Of a stretch of DNA of 37,205 nt, positions 1 to 6,907 are shown piece after piece; position 1 is the first letter of the stretch; each line of letters begins with the position of its first letter. The DNA comes from an uncultured Lachnospiraceae bacterium (GTDB taxonomy: Bacteria; Bacillota; Clostridia; Lachnospirales; Lachnospiraceae). Made by a program: the position numbers and the translations under genes. The DNA lies in the NCBI GenBank assembly GCA_937916415.1, contig CALGGH010000258.1, positions 1 through 37,205 of the forward strand. The letters are read 5' to 3'. The notes beneath the pieces were generated by a model, which had not been told where the DNA came from, did not search any database, and saw only the letters and a program-made list of their open reading frames with translations.

Positions 1-316
1 AGTATTTTTATTTAATCACGGTTCCCCTGGCTGGCTATCTGGCACCTGGAAATCACAGCGAGGGGGGTATCGTCGACTTGAATTTTAATTTTTCAGCAGA
101 CACTACATAGACCATATAGATTGTGAGAAAGACAAGCGTATCCAAACAACAAAAGACAGACTGCTAAATCTAATAGCCAGTAGGAGCCAGCAACCATAGT
201 AAAATTGGGGTTCGCTGGCTTTCTTAATACTTCATGAAACTCTTGAATTTTCGCTGATATTGCCTCATAATGTAGTTGGGATATTTTGCAACCTTTCAGA
301 AGGGAGGGCATCGCAT
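1..316. other. AT-rich non-coding lead-in
   Basis: I see no supported gene in this stretch. A minus-strand reading frame at 93-311 has no ribosome binding site and runs over the promoter and Shine-Dalgarno of the plus-strand gene that starts at 317, so I treat it as chance. The only recognisable content is the promoter at 243-271 and the purine-rich Shine-Dalgarno at 301-308. Confidence 0.5.
243..271 (+). promoter_or_regulatory. Predicted sigma-A promoter of the 89-aa/retropepsin pair
   Basis: TTGAAT at 243-248 and CATAAT at 266-271 are separated by exactly 17 bases. Transcription would begin near 278, leaving a leader of about 40 bases that carries AGGGAGGG at 301-308, well placed for the ATG at 317. 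Confidence 0.5.
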
Positions 317-586
317 ATGGCTATGATAATAGAACCAAAATCACAGGAAAGAGATGGTATTGTTTATTTTGATACGCCTTGGGAAGTTTCTTCAAATGCT
401 TGGTATTCATTACATGATGAGTCCGATTATATTGCAGATAAACTTGATGATGATAAGATTAGGGTTTATTGTTATGCAAAGAATGGGCTGTATAATGCCG
501 AGTTAGAAAAGATGGCAAAAGAGCAGTTTCCTCAAAAAGTTATACATCGTGGTATGGGTGTTTCTTTTGGGGGGATTTGGCTATGA
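317..586 (+). CDS. Hypothetical 89-aa protein, coupled to the downstream retropepsin-like gene
   Basis: I do not recognise this protein. It is small, soluble and acidic, with no signal peptide or membrane segment, and has an aromatic-rich centre (WEVSSNAWYSLHDESDY) and a short Gly-rich tail ending GGIWL. The ATG at 317 was chosen because AGGGAGGG lies about 9 bases upstream; an earlier in-frame ATG at 260 lies within the predicted promoter and has no binding site. Its TGA stop overlaps the ATG of the next gene (ATGA at 583-586), so the two are probably translationally coupled. AT-rich codon use sets it apart from the genes after 4.4 kb. It could be a partner, substrate or regulator of the protease-like protein, but nothing in the sequence decides this. 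Confidence 0.65.
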   Translation: MAMIIEPKSQERDGIVYFDTPWEVSSNAWYSLHDESDYIADKLDDDKIRVYCYAKNGLYNAELEKMAKEQFPQKVIHRGMGVSFGGIWL

Positions 587-1134
587 GTGAGATTCTAAAG
601 GCAAGCCGTAGGATATATAAAGATGGAAATATCAGATATAACGTAGAGTCAGAACCTGTAGAATATATAACTGATAACAAAATTGAATTTAATTTTATGT
701 GGGATACAGGTGCTTTTATATCCGTTTTATCTGTGGCAAATTTTGTCAGAGACACAGAAAGTGTTGATTATAAGAGATTGGTTAAGTCAATTGAGGAGGA
801 TACAGAGTGCATAGATTATAATTCTGTGTCCGGTAGTGGCAAAGGTGTTTTACGGAAAATAAAGAACTTAAGGATCAATGGTCTGCTGATAGAGTCATTT
901 TATTTTCTTCTTGTGAAGGATGTGAAACGAGTTGTAAACGGTAAAGAGTACTATGCAAGCGTGTCTTTGCTGGGGGCTGACTTTATTGATTTTTGTAAGT
1001 ATGAGCATGATGTAGAGAATGACATAATTGTGAACAGCTTTGACAATGGTAAATATTCTGAATATCATGATTCATACAATTATAAGGGCAGAAATATGAT
1101 ATATACAGACTTGTTTACAATAGAAGCAGTTTGA
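583..1134 (+). CDS. Retropepsin-like (clan AA) aspartic protease domain protein, 183 aa
   Basis: The protein is one compact domain with the two hallmarks of retropepsin-like proteases. These are a DTGA motif within hydrophobic strands (FMWDTGAFISVLS, Asp41 as candidate catalytic residue) and a later hydrophobic-Gly motif, LLGADF, at residues 129-134, the equivalent of the second half of the fold. Single-domain retropepsins act as homodimers, each subunit giving one Asp. There is no signal peptide or membrane segment, so it should be cytosolic. The ATG at 583 overlaps the upstream stop (ATGA); an in-frame TTG at 577 is an alternative start. A strong terminator follows at 1167. Asp-Val pairs written GAT-GTN suggest foreign origin. 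The fold assignment rests on motifs only, and the substrate is unknown. Confidence 0.65.
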   Translation: MSEILKASRRIYKDGNIRYNVESEPVEYITDNKIEFNFMWDTGAFISVLSVANFVRDTESVDYKRLVKSIEEDTECIDYNSVSGSGKGVLRKIKNLRINGLLIESFYFLLVKDVKRVVNGKEYYASVSLLGADFIDFCKYEHDVENDIIVNSFDNGKYSEYHDSYNYKGRNMIYTDLFTIEAV

Positions 1135-1166
1135 GGATATTAAAGAAAATATTTGATAAAGTGGTA

Positions 1167-1198
1167 CCCTGTCAGAGATGACAGGGGTTTTTATTTTT
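1167..1198 (+). terminator. Rho-independent terminator after the retropepsin-like gene
   Basis: CCCTGTCA (1167-1174) pairs perfectly with TGACAGGG (1179-1186) around a GAGA tetraloop, followed by a T-rich tract. It lies 33 bases after the stop codon. Confidence 0.85.
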
Positions 1199-1633
1199 AA
1201 GAATCAGTCACAATCACTATTAATCCTGCATAGTCACAGATAATATCCTTGCACTATCACTACTTGCCCCTGCAATACCACAGCGTTAGGATTGCCCTGC
1301 AATTAAGGGAATGGAAGCATTCTCAAAACAAATCTCATTATGGAGGGCAAGATTATGTGCAGAATAGATAAGGAAAGTTCTAAGTTCGGGGCATAAAACT
1401 CGGGGCCATAACGAATCTTTAAGCCCCGAATTTAGTACTTTCCCTTTGAACCAAGTCCCGCTGAAGCATCAAAGCGTATGCAGTTTTGATTATTCCTTGG
1501 ATGCTTCCTAACGTACATTGATAAGCTGAAGGGCGCGTGCACGTCAGTAGTTAATTGTTTAGATGAACGCACTTTTCGTCATATTTGAGCATGGCAAACA
1601 GACCGAAACGCCGGCCTGAATAAAATATTCAGT
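1199..1633. other. Gene-free stretch between the retropepsin pair and the IS91-type element
   Basis: I see no credible gene here. The stretch holds a 21-bp imperfect inverted repeat at 1372-1443, a GAACCAAG octamer at 1448-1455 that combines both tetranucleotides reported as IS91-family targets, and an 8-bp inverted repeat (GAAGCATC / GATGCTTC) just inside it. These make roughly 1456 a candidate outer end of the transposable element. Confidence 0.45.
1372..1443. repeat. 21-bp imperfect inverted repeat with 30-base loop
   Basis: The arms 1372-1392 (GGAAAGTTCTAAGTTCGGGG plus C) and 1423-1443 are inverted copies with two mismatches. There is no T-run on either side, so it is not an obvious terminator. 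The loop repeats part of the arm (ACTCGGGGC). Confidence 0.7.
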
Positions 1634-1725
1634 TCATGGAGCGTCGGGCGCCCTGACGTAAAAGTACGTCTGAAGTTCACGTCTACAGTTGGGACATCGG
1701 CATACGTCCGTTCCGTAGATCATCA

Positions 1726-2826
1726 TCAGCAGCTCAGACATCTTTTTCCTTTAGTCGGACTTCCCTGATAGGGCGTTCTCATCAGCCTTCCCATGTGGGA
1801 AAGACTTTTTGATTTCACGCAGTTTGACAGGAATCCGCTGAATCGGACACGGTGAAATCCCTTTGGAGGGACATGCATCAGAAAATTTCCGATGAAATCT
1901 TCGCCCTTGAATCGGAGCAGCTTTTTGGCGTTGCCATCCGCATAATCCGTATAGCTTATCGTCACGGAGGAATCAGTGACGTCAATGATGCGTGAGTTGC
2001 TTATCGCCGTCCTGTAGGAGTACCTGGCAAGATATCTTATGGCATTTCCGTTTCCGTTAAACGTTTCCTTTATGAACGGGATCCACGGGTTTGAGTACAG
2101 GTCATCGAGAAACGTCTTCCACCGCACGGGATTCATCAGCTGACGTGACCGGCCTTCAAAAGCAATGGCGTCGGATTCCCTAAGTGATTTCAAGCCTGAA
2201 AGGAACTTGCCTCGGAACACCCGACCCAGAACTTCCTTTGGGATGATGAATCCCTTATGCCTGGTCTGGATGAACTGTCCCGATTCTGTAAGTCCACCGC
2301 CGGTGAGCATCACGTGAAGATGCGGATGAAAATTCAGCCGCTGTCCCCATGTGTGAAGCACCAAAACGATCCCCGGTGTTGCTCCCATGTATTTTTTGTC
2401 GCGACATAACGCAATGAGCGTGTCAGAGGCGGCAGAGAACAACAGGTCATACATGGATTTCTGATTCGTGCGGAACAGGTCGTTGAGTTTGTCGGGAACG
2501 GTAAATACCACGTGGTAATAGGCAGTGCCATAAATCAGCTCACTGTTGCGCTCCATGATCCATTTCTGCTCCAGGGGGGCCTGACAGCACGAACAGTTTC
2601 GGTTGTTGCATGAACGGGGACGCATTTTTTTATATCCGCATTCGGGACAGAAGGATACCGTATATCCAAGTTCCCCGGTCTTGCACCTGCTGATGCATTC
2701 GGCAGCTTTTTGCTGGACTTCCGGCACGTCATGATTTTGTGAATAAGATTCGTAAAAGATCATGAATGCCTTTCGCAGCGGATAATCAGGCAGCTGATCC
2801 GGTTCAATCATTTCCGGGGAGATCAT
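1726..2826 (-). CDS. IS91-family transposase (HUH/Y2), C-terminally truncated by a frameshift
   Basis: This is a rolling-circle transposase. An N-terminal zinc-ribbon region has Cys44, 48, 60, 63, 73, 78, 80 and 81; the metal-binding HUH motif lies at His169-Leu-His171 within HPHLHVML; and the two catalytic tyrosines are Tyr265 and Tyr269 (YLARYSYRTAISNSRI). The annotated frame ends after KGKRCLSC. One frame away, the sequence continues as KKMSELLMMIYGTD, then CRCPNCRRELQ, to a stop at 1634. The switch lies in an A5 run at 1743-1747; one more A would restore the full reading frame. The gene begins 23 bases inside the recombinase gene, so the two are probably co-translated. Loss of the CPNC tail may inactivate it, or it may be a slippery-site arrangement or a sequencing error. 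Confidence 0.85.
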   Translation of the reverse strand: MISPEMIEPDQLPDYPLRKAFMIFYESYSQNHDVPEVQQKAAECISRCKTGELGYTVSFCPECGYKKMRPRSCNNRNCSCCQAPLEQKWIMERNSELIYGTAYYHVVFTVPDKLNDLFRTNQKSMYDLLFSAASDTLIALCRDKKYMGATPGIVLVLHTWGQRLNFHPHLHVMLTGGGLTESGQFIQTRHKGFIIPKEVLGRVFRGKFLSGLKSLRESDAIAFEGRSRQLMNPVRWKTFLDDLYSNPWIPFIKETFNGNGNAIRYLARYSYRTAISNSRIIDVTDSSVTISYTDYADGNAKKLLRFKGEDFIGNFLMHVPPKGFHRVRFSGFLSNCVKSKSLSHMGRLMRTPYQGSPTKGKRCLSC

Positions 2827-3685
2827 AAGGGCTCTTCACGCTCCTTCCGTTGCCGATTCCGAGAGTCAGGTAAACCTCAGTGCTTGCGAGGGATTTATGT
2901 CCCAGCGCCTCCTTGATGGTCATGACGTCCACGCCTGCTTCATACAGATGAAGGCCGAAGGCGTGGCGGCAGCTGTGAAGGACAAATCCGCGATCTGCCA
3001 GATTGGCTTTTGCAACGGCATTGTTGAAAACGTTGCGAACGGACTGGTCGCTTATGTGTGATCCCTTTTTTTGTCCGGGGAAAAGCCAGTCTTCAGGCCT
3101 GGCATCAGGGTAGGCAGTCCTTATGTATGCGATAAGCATTTCAAGGGCTTTCCTTGAAGGGACGGCGTAGCGTTCATGACGATTCTTGGCCTTGGAAATG
3201 AATACGGATCCCGTGGATCTTCGGACGTCGCCGCATTTAAGACGGCACAGTTCACCAACGCGGATCCCGGATGAATACAAAAGCGCCATCTCTGCCTTGT
3301 GCTTGACGTTGGAGATGGAATCAATGATGGCGTCCATCTCCGTTCTTGTGGGAACGTTTGGAAGTGACGTGTCATAACGGAGATAGGGAACCTCATATTT
3401 ATCCCAGTCACGCTTGAGCACGTAGCGCCAAAAATGATGAAGCTGTGCAATGTGGGCGTTGATGGTGCGATTGCCGATCTTCCGAACGGTGCGGAGATAA
3501 TCGACGTATGACCGGATTTCCGGCCACGTGACGTCCCGTACTGACTTGTCGGGAAACTCCGCCTCGAACCATTCAATAAACTGAACAAGATAGCTGACGT
3601 AAGCAGAAATGGTGCTATCCTCAAGATCACGAAAAGAAAAGATTTCCTGCTGCTTGGAAACCAGTGCTTCATTTTCAGGTTTCAT
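2804..3685 (-). CDS. Tyrosine recombinase/integrase, 293 aa, paired with IS91-type transposase
   Basis: An N-terminal SAM-like DNA-binding domain (about residues 15-100) is followed by the catalytic domain with the full set of residues: Arg142 (SSGIRVGEL), a Lys in the beta-hairpin (165 or 167), His237-x-x-Arg240 (HSCRHAFG), His263 (LGHKS) and the nucleophile Tyr272 (STEVYL). The start at 3685 was chosen for its AAGGAGG seven bases upstream; 16 earlier in-frame residues have no binding site. It overlaps the transposase by 23 bases. I recall that some IS91-group elements carry a tyrosine recombinase gene upstream of the transposase. Its codon-pair usage matches the host core genes, so the element is long resident or from a close relative. 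Confidence 0.88.
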   Translation of the reverse strand: MKPENEALVSKQQEIFSFRDLEDSTISAYVSYLVQFIEWFEAEFPDKSVRDVTWPEIRSYVDYLRTVRKIGNRTINAHIAQLHHFWRYVLKRDWDKYEVPYLRYDTSLPNVPTRTEMDAIIDSISNVKHKAEMALLYSSGIRVGELCRLKCGDVRRSTGSVFISKAKNRHERYAVPSRKALEMLIAYIRTAYPDARPEDWLFPGQKKGSHISDQSVRNVFNNAVAKANLADRGFVLHSCRHAFGLHLYEAGVDVMTIKEALGHKSLASTEVYLTLGIGNGRSVKSPYDLPGND

Positions 3686-3733
3686 TATTGACCTCCTTAT
3701 GATTAAATGAATGACCACGATAAAGAAGGTCAT

Positions 3734-4010
3734 TGATCGGAGGTGCGCGATTTCTATTGAAAAAAATGAAAAAATTGAGTATACTCATAATCCTGAGGTA
3801 GCCCTTTGGAATGAGAAGCTCGAGTGCGAATCAAACGACTCATCCAAGGGGCTTTTCCTTTTCAAATGCTGGTATAAGTATAAAAGGAAAAAACACTGTA
3901 CGTACAGCGCAAATCAGAAAGAAAGGCTATCCCGCTTCAGCGGGATTTGGTTCAAACAATATATTTCTACGTTGTATTAGTACCGAAATTATGAAATTTT
4001 ACGTTTAATA
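3734..4010. other. AT-rich stretch upstream of the recombinase, no gene
   Basis: Short reading frames here lack binding sites and recognisable protein content. The stretch should hold the recombinase promoter and the outer end of the IS91-like element. A palindromic GAGTATACTC near 3777 is the only clear local motif. Confidence 0.4.
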
Positions 4011-4117
4011 AAGGCGTTAGTCAAGAAGTGTGTTGGTGAACTTTGAAGGCATCGAAATTTCGGTGCTTGTGACAGCCCAAAACACGCATACCAAACACAC
4101 TTATTGACTAACACCTT
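4011..4117. repeat. 107-bp MITE-like element with 27/28-bp terminal inverted repeats
   Basis: The arm 4011-4037 (AAGGCGTTAGTCAAGAAGTG onward) is an inverted copy of 4090-4117, with two substitutions and one inserted base. It is flanked by AATA on both sides, a possible 4-bp target duplication. It encodes nothing. It lies exactly at the 5' edge of the GNAT gene remnant that begins at 4118, as if its insertion separated that gene from its start. Confidence 0.65.
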
Positions 4118-4336
4118 AATAAATTATATGATGGACGGGTTGCACTGATTCGAAGTCCTCACGAAGATGACGCAGAGGAAATGCTCCAATTCATTAGAAA
4201 AGCATCCGGCGAGACGGCCTTTCTGATGAAATATCCGGAAGAATGGGATGATTTCAGTCTTGAATAGGAAAAAGCATTCATTAATGATGAAAACAAGGGC
4301 ACTGCCTATCCAAAAGCTGCGTTATATGCGAAGTGA
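4118..4336 (+). pseudogene. GNAT-family acetyltransferase remnant
   Basis: The frame from 4118 reads NKLYDGRVALIRSPHEDDAE, then EMLQFIRKASGETAFLMKYP, then EEWDDFSLE, an in-frame TAG at 4265-4267, and EKAFINDENKG. The Asp-Ala-Glu, SGET and YPEE-Trp features match the N-terminal third of GNAT acetyltransferases (acetyl-CoA dependent N- or O-acetylation). There is no start codon because the MITE-like element occupies the 5' side, and the acetyl-CoA-binding core is absent. It is therefore a dead fragment. A second open fragment in another frame (4357-4464) follows it. Confidence 0.5.
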
Positions 4337-4356
4337 TTACCCCGGGAAGCCCAGCC

Positions 4357-4464
4357 ATGGAGCTGTTGCCAATTGCCAAAATGAGTTGTATGCTCTTATT
4401 TGATCAGGGAACGCGCAGATCCATTGATGAACGGTTCACGGTTCTTAAAGAAGGTGGAGATTAA
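4357..4464 (+). pseudogene. Short unidentified C-terminal gene fragment
   Basis: The frame from the ATG at 4357 encodes about 35 residues ending SIDERFTVLKEGGD, then TAA at 4462. It reads like the tail of a real protein, and its last codons contain the GGTGGAG that serves as Shine-Dalgarno for the EIIC gene at 4467. The in-frame sequence continues upstream of the ATG without similarity I recognise. It may be part of the same debris as the GNAT fragment. Confidence 0.25.
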
Positions 4465-4466
4465 TC

Positions 4467-5546
4467 ATGAAAGAATTTTTAAAGAAAAAGGACGTCGAGA
4501 TATCCTTAAAAAGATATGGCATCGATGCACTCGGCGCGATGGCTCAGGGGCTTTTTTGCTCGCTTCTTATCGGCACGATAATCAATACGATAGGAACGCA
4601 GTTCCACGTGCCGTTTCTGACGACTACGGTTGCGACAGTGGCCGGAATCGAGTACACGGTGGGCGGACTGGCGGTCGCGATGAGCGGTCCGGCCATGGCG
4701 GTGGCGATCGCACATGCCCTGAAGAGCCCGCCGCTCGTGCTTTTTTCCATGATCACGGTAGGCTTCGCGGCCAATGCCCTGGGAGGGGCAGGCGGACCGC
4801 TGGCCGTGCTGTTTATTGCCATCATATCGGCTGAGATCGGCAAGATGGTTTCGAAGGAGACCAAGGTGGACATACTGGTGACACCGCTCGTAACGATAGG
4901 CGTGGGAATCTTTATGTCATGGCTGATTGCGCCGCCGCTGGGCAAGGCTGCGATGTGGATCGGCAACCTCATCATGTGGGCGACCGAGCTGCAGCCATTC
5001 CTGATGGGAATCCTGGTGTCGGTTCTGGTGGGCGTGGCCCTCACGCTTCCGATATCTTCTGCGGCCATATGCGCAGCCTTCGGACTCACCGGATTGGCCG
5101 GAGGAGCCGCGGTGGCAGGCTGCTGTGCGCAGATGATAGGATTCGCGGTTATCTCATTCAGGGAGAATAAATGGGGCGGACTCATTTCACAGGGAATAGG
5201 CACGTCCATGCTTCAGATGGGCAACATCGTGAAGAATCCCCGGATCTGGATAGCGCCGATCATCACTAGTGCCATAACCGGACCCATCGCGACGTGCCTT
5301 TTTAAGCTCCGCATGAACGGAGCTCCGGTTTCCTCCGGAATGGGAACCTGCGGACTGGTGGGACAGATAGGAGTCTACACCGGATGGGTAAATGACGTGG
5401 CGGAGGGCACCAAGAGTGCCATCACCGCATTTGACTGGATCGGACTAATAATGATATCCTTCGTCCTGCCGGCCGTTATCGCCCCTCTCATTCACCTGGG
5501 AGTGCGCAAGGCCGGCTGGGTCAAGGATGGAGATTTGAAGCTGTGA
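4467..5546 (+). CDS. PTS EIIC-like membrane protein (PTS_EIIC_2 family), 359 aa
   Basis: The protein is very hydrophobic with roughly eight to ten membrane segments separated by Gly/Ala-rich loops. Its N-terminus (MKEFLKKKDVEISLKRYGID), the NTIGTQF loop, and conserved loops such as GAGGPL and MNGAPVSSGMGTCGLVGQ match the stand-alone PTS EIIC-like family. Family members are named as the sugar-translocating subunit of a phosphotransferase system, but many, including this one, have no adjacent EIIA or EIIB, so the substrate is unknown. The start at 4467 has GGTGGAG seven to nine bases upstream. It is monocistronic, ending at the shared terminator at 5556. Length is normal for the family and no lesion is visible. 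Confidence 0.85.
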   Translation: MKEFLKKKDVEISLKRYGIDALGAMAQGLFCSLLIGTIINTIGTQFHVPFLTTTVATVAGIEYTVGGLAVAMSGPAMAVAIAHALKSPPLVLFSMITVGFAANALGGAGGPLAVLFIAIISAEIGKMVSKETKVDILVTPLVTIGVGIFMSWLIAPPLGKAAMWIGNLIMWATELQPFLMGILVSVLVGVALTLPISSAAICAAFGLTGLAGGAAVAGCCAQMIGFAVISFRENKWGGLISQGIGTSMLQMGNIVKNPRIWIAPIITSAITGPIATCLFKLRMNGAPVSSGMGTCGLVGQIGVYTGWVNDVAEGTKSAITAFDWIGLIMISFVLPAVIAPLIHLGVRKAGWVKDGDLKL

Positions 5547-5555
5547 ATTAGGACA

Positions 5556-5594
5556 AAAAAGGGACGGTTCTCCGTAAGAGAGCAGTCCCTTTTT
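5556..5594. terminator. Bidirectional terminator between convergent genes (GGGACGGTTCT repeat variant)
   Basis: AAAAAGGGAC (5556-5565) pairs with GTCCCTTTTT (5585-5594), so there is a T-run on both strands. It can end both the EIIC gene and the convergent DUF4003 gene. The GGGACGGTTCT at its 5' side links it to the dispersed repeat family seen elsewhere in the window. Confidence 0.8.
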
Positions 5595-5612
5595 ACATAG
5601 TGTTGTCTTGGA

Positions 5613-6611
5613 TCAGTTCGACGAGCTGCTGGCTGCCGAGGTGGAGGAGCAGATGATCATGATCGTGATCATCATGGCGATCTCCTCTACTATGGCCGTC
5701 GAGATGGCACCGGCGATCGTCGCGGACATCTGGGCGGATTCAGCTGAAGTATAGGTGTTGGCGAGCAGCATGGAGCCGAACATCATTCTCATCTGCTTGT
5801 CCATGTGCAGGGAGGAGAATCCCTTTTGTTTCTTGAGGTAATTGCTTATGTCGGCTATGTTGGAGATTACCTCGTCATTGGAGATGTCCAGGTTGATCAG
5901 CGTGCCAAGCGAGGGCAGCTCGTATTCCTTGCCGTACTTGATGCCGCGCTTACGCATCTGGTCATACAGCGTTATGGCCTTCTGGCAGTTGGCCCGGATG
6001 TCGCCGTTCTGGATGACCAGGACCTGGCTGAGGCCGTATACGGCATTGGCATGGAACTTGAATTTGTCCTTCAGGCATTCAAATGCCGTCTCCACTTCAC
6101 TGAGGATGCTGTCCGTACTCTTGTCCGTCATGGCCATGAGGGTGACGAGTGCGGTATCCTCGGCAGACGTGAGGAAGGGATGCTTGGACTGCATGGCGGA
6201 AAACAGCGAGCGGGATTTCTCGACGATCGCGTCCGCACGGTCGTACATGCCGGTATCCACTATGGACAGGGCAGCCAGCGCATGATGCTCTGATGAGAAG
6301 ATCTTGCCCTTGAGCAGCTTGTCATATATCTCGATGGCCTTGTCCAGGTAATCCGCGGGATCATCGGCAAGTGACATCTTGGTGGTGATGAGCAGCTTGG
6401 AATAACCCCTGAAGCTTGAAAAAATGCCCTTGCGCTTCTTGAGGATCTTGTTGCATTCCTTGATCCTGGCTTCGTCCAGCGTCCTGCCGGCGCAGGCACC
6501 CACTGCCGCGGATGCGGAACGCGTGAGGCCGTATTCGCCCCAGCTGGCCTTCTTGACGATTTCACGGTTCTGGACCATCAGGTCACATTTGCTTTTGATC
6601 GTATCGTTCAT
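5613..6611 (-). CDS. DUF4003 family protein, 332 aa
   Basis: This all-helical cytosolic protein begins MNDTIKSKCDLMVQNREIVK and carries family-typical stretches such as FSSFRGYSKLLITTKMSLAD, LDKAIEIYDKLLKGKIFSSE and SSEHHALAALSIVDTG. It resembles the DUF4003 family of Firmicutes, whose function is not known. The C-terminus is hydrophobic and low in complexity (EEIAMMITIMIICSSTSAAS), consistent with a membrane-associating tail. The start at 6611 has AAGGAG about eight bases upstream. It is monocistronic with its own promoter (6675-6703) and faces the EIIC gene across a shared terminator. Confidence 0.8.
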   Translation of the reverse strand: MNDTIKSKCDLMVQNREIVKKASWGEYGLTRSASAAVGACAGRTLDEARIKECNKILKKRKGIFSSFRGYSKLLITTKMSLADDPADYLDKAIEIYDKLLKGKIFSSEHHALAALSIVDTGMYDRADAIVEKSRSLFSAMQSKHPFLTSAEDTALVTLMAMTDKSTDSILSEVETAFECLKDKFKFHANAVYGLSQVLVIQNGDIRANCQKAITLYDQMRKRGIKYGKEYELPSLGTLINLDISNDEVISNIADISNYLKKQKGFSSLHMDKQMRMMFGSMLLANTYTSAESAQMSATIAGAISTAIVEEIAMMITIMIICSSTSAASSSSN

Positions 6612-6640
6612 GATTGATTCTCCTTATGTTTGTCAAGATT

Positions 6641-6670
6641 TAAGGAAACGGCTTGATCAGGGTTTCCTTA
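6641..6670. repeat. 9-bp perfect inverted repeat in the DUF4003 leader
   Basis: TAAGGAAAC (6641-6649) and GTTTCCTTA (6662-6670) are perfect inverted copies. On the minus strand this lies at the very start of the predicted transcript of the DUF4003 gene, so it could be an operator or a leader hairpin. Confidence 0.5.
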
Positions 6671-6674
6671 TAAA

Positions 6675-6703
6675 AGTATAGAGAAAATGACGGTGATCCG
6701 CAA
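6675..6703 (-). promoter_or_regulatory. Predicted sigma-A promoter of the DUF4003 gene
   Basis: On the minus strand TTGCGG (6703-6698) and TATACT (6680-6675) are 17 bases apart. Transcription would begin near 6668, about 57 bases before the start codon. Confidence 0.55.
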
Positions 6704-6823
6704 GAGTCAGTTATTCGGTACGTTAATGCAGGCACCGTACCAAGCGGGTGAAATTCACTGAAATAGTTTTAATATGCAATTCATTGATTAGCATATATAA
6801 TGGTGATAATAGCTTATGCAAAA

Positions 6824-6881
6824 TGATCAAGGGGACGGTTCTTTTGATCATTTTTGATCAAAAGAACCGTCCCCTTGATCA
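6824..6881. repeat. Dispersed GGGGACGGTTCT palindrome, copy with 27-bp perfect arms
   Basis: The arms 6824-6850 and 6855-6881 are perfect inverted copies around TTTT, each containing GGGGACGGTTCTTTTGATCA or its complement. The palindrome lies in the leader of the serine hydrolase gene, ending 26 bases before its ATG. It would form a very stable hairpin in the transcript if transcription begins upstream. Confidence 0.9.
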
Positions 6882-6907
6882 ACAATGAACGTTATGGAGA
6901 TGAAAGC

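Larger units (their letters stand above)
1634..3733 (-). mobile_element. IS91-like element with tyrosine recombinase plus Y2 transposase (minimum extent)
   Basis: Two overlapping minus-strand genes, a tyrosine recombinase and an IS91-type HUH/Y2 transposase, form the core. Rolling-circle elements of this family lack long terminal inverted repeats and target duplications, so the ends are hard to read. A plausible origin end lies near 1456, next to GAACCAAG. The other end lies upstream of the recombinase, before the small inverted-repeat element at 4011. The coordinates given cover only the genes, including the frameshifted transposase tail and the recombinase leader. Confidence 0.6.

Noticed and set aside
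93..311. Minus-strand 72-aa reading frame
   Set aside because: No ribosome binding site, overlaps a good promoter and Shine-Dalgarno on the other strand, and ends in a low-information hydrophobic stretch.
3711..4008. Two overlapping short plus-strand frames in front of the recombinase
   Set aside because: No binding sites and no protein-like features; the stretch should hold the element end and the recombinase promoter.
4544..5209. Long minus-strand frame opposite the EIIC gene
   Set aside because: It is the antisense shadow of a clear membrane protein gene, rich in Pro/Ala/Ser as expected from reversed Gly/Ala codons, with no binding site.
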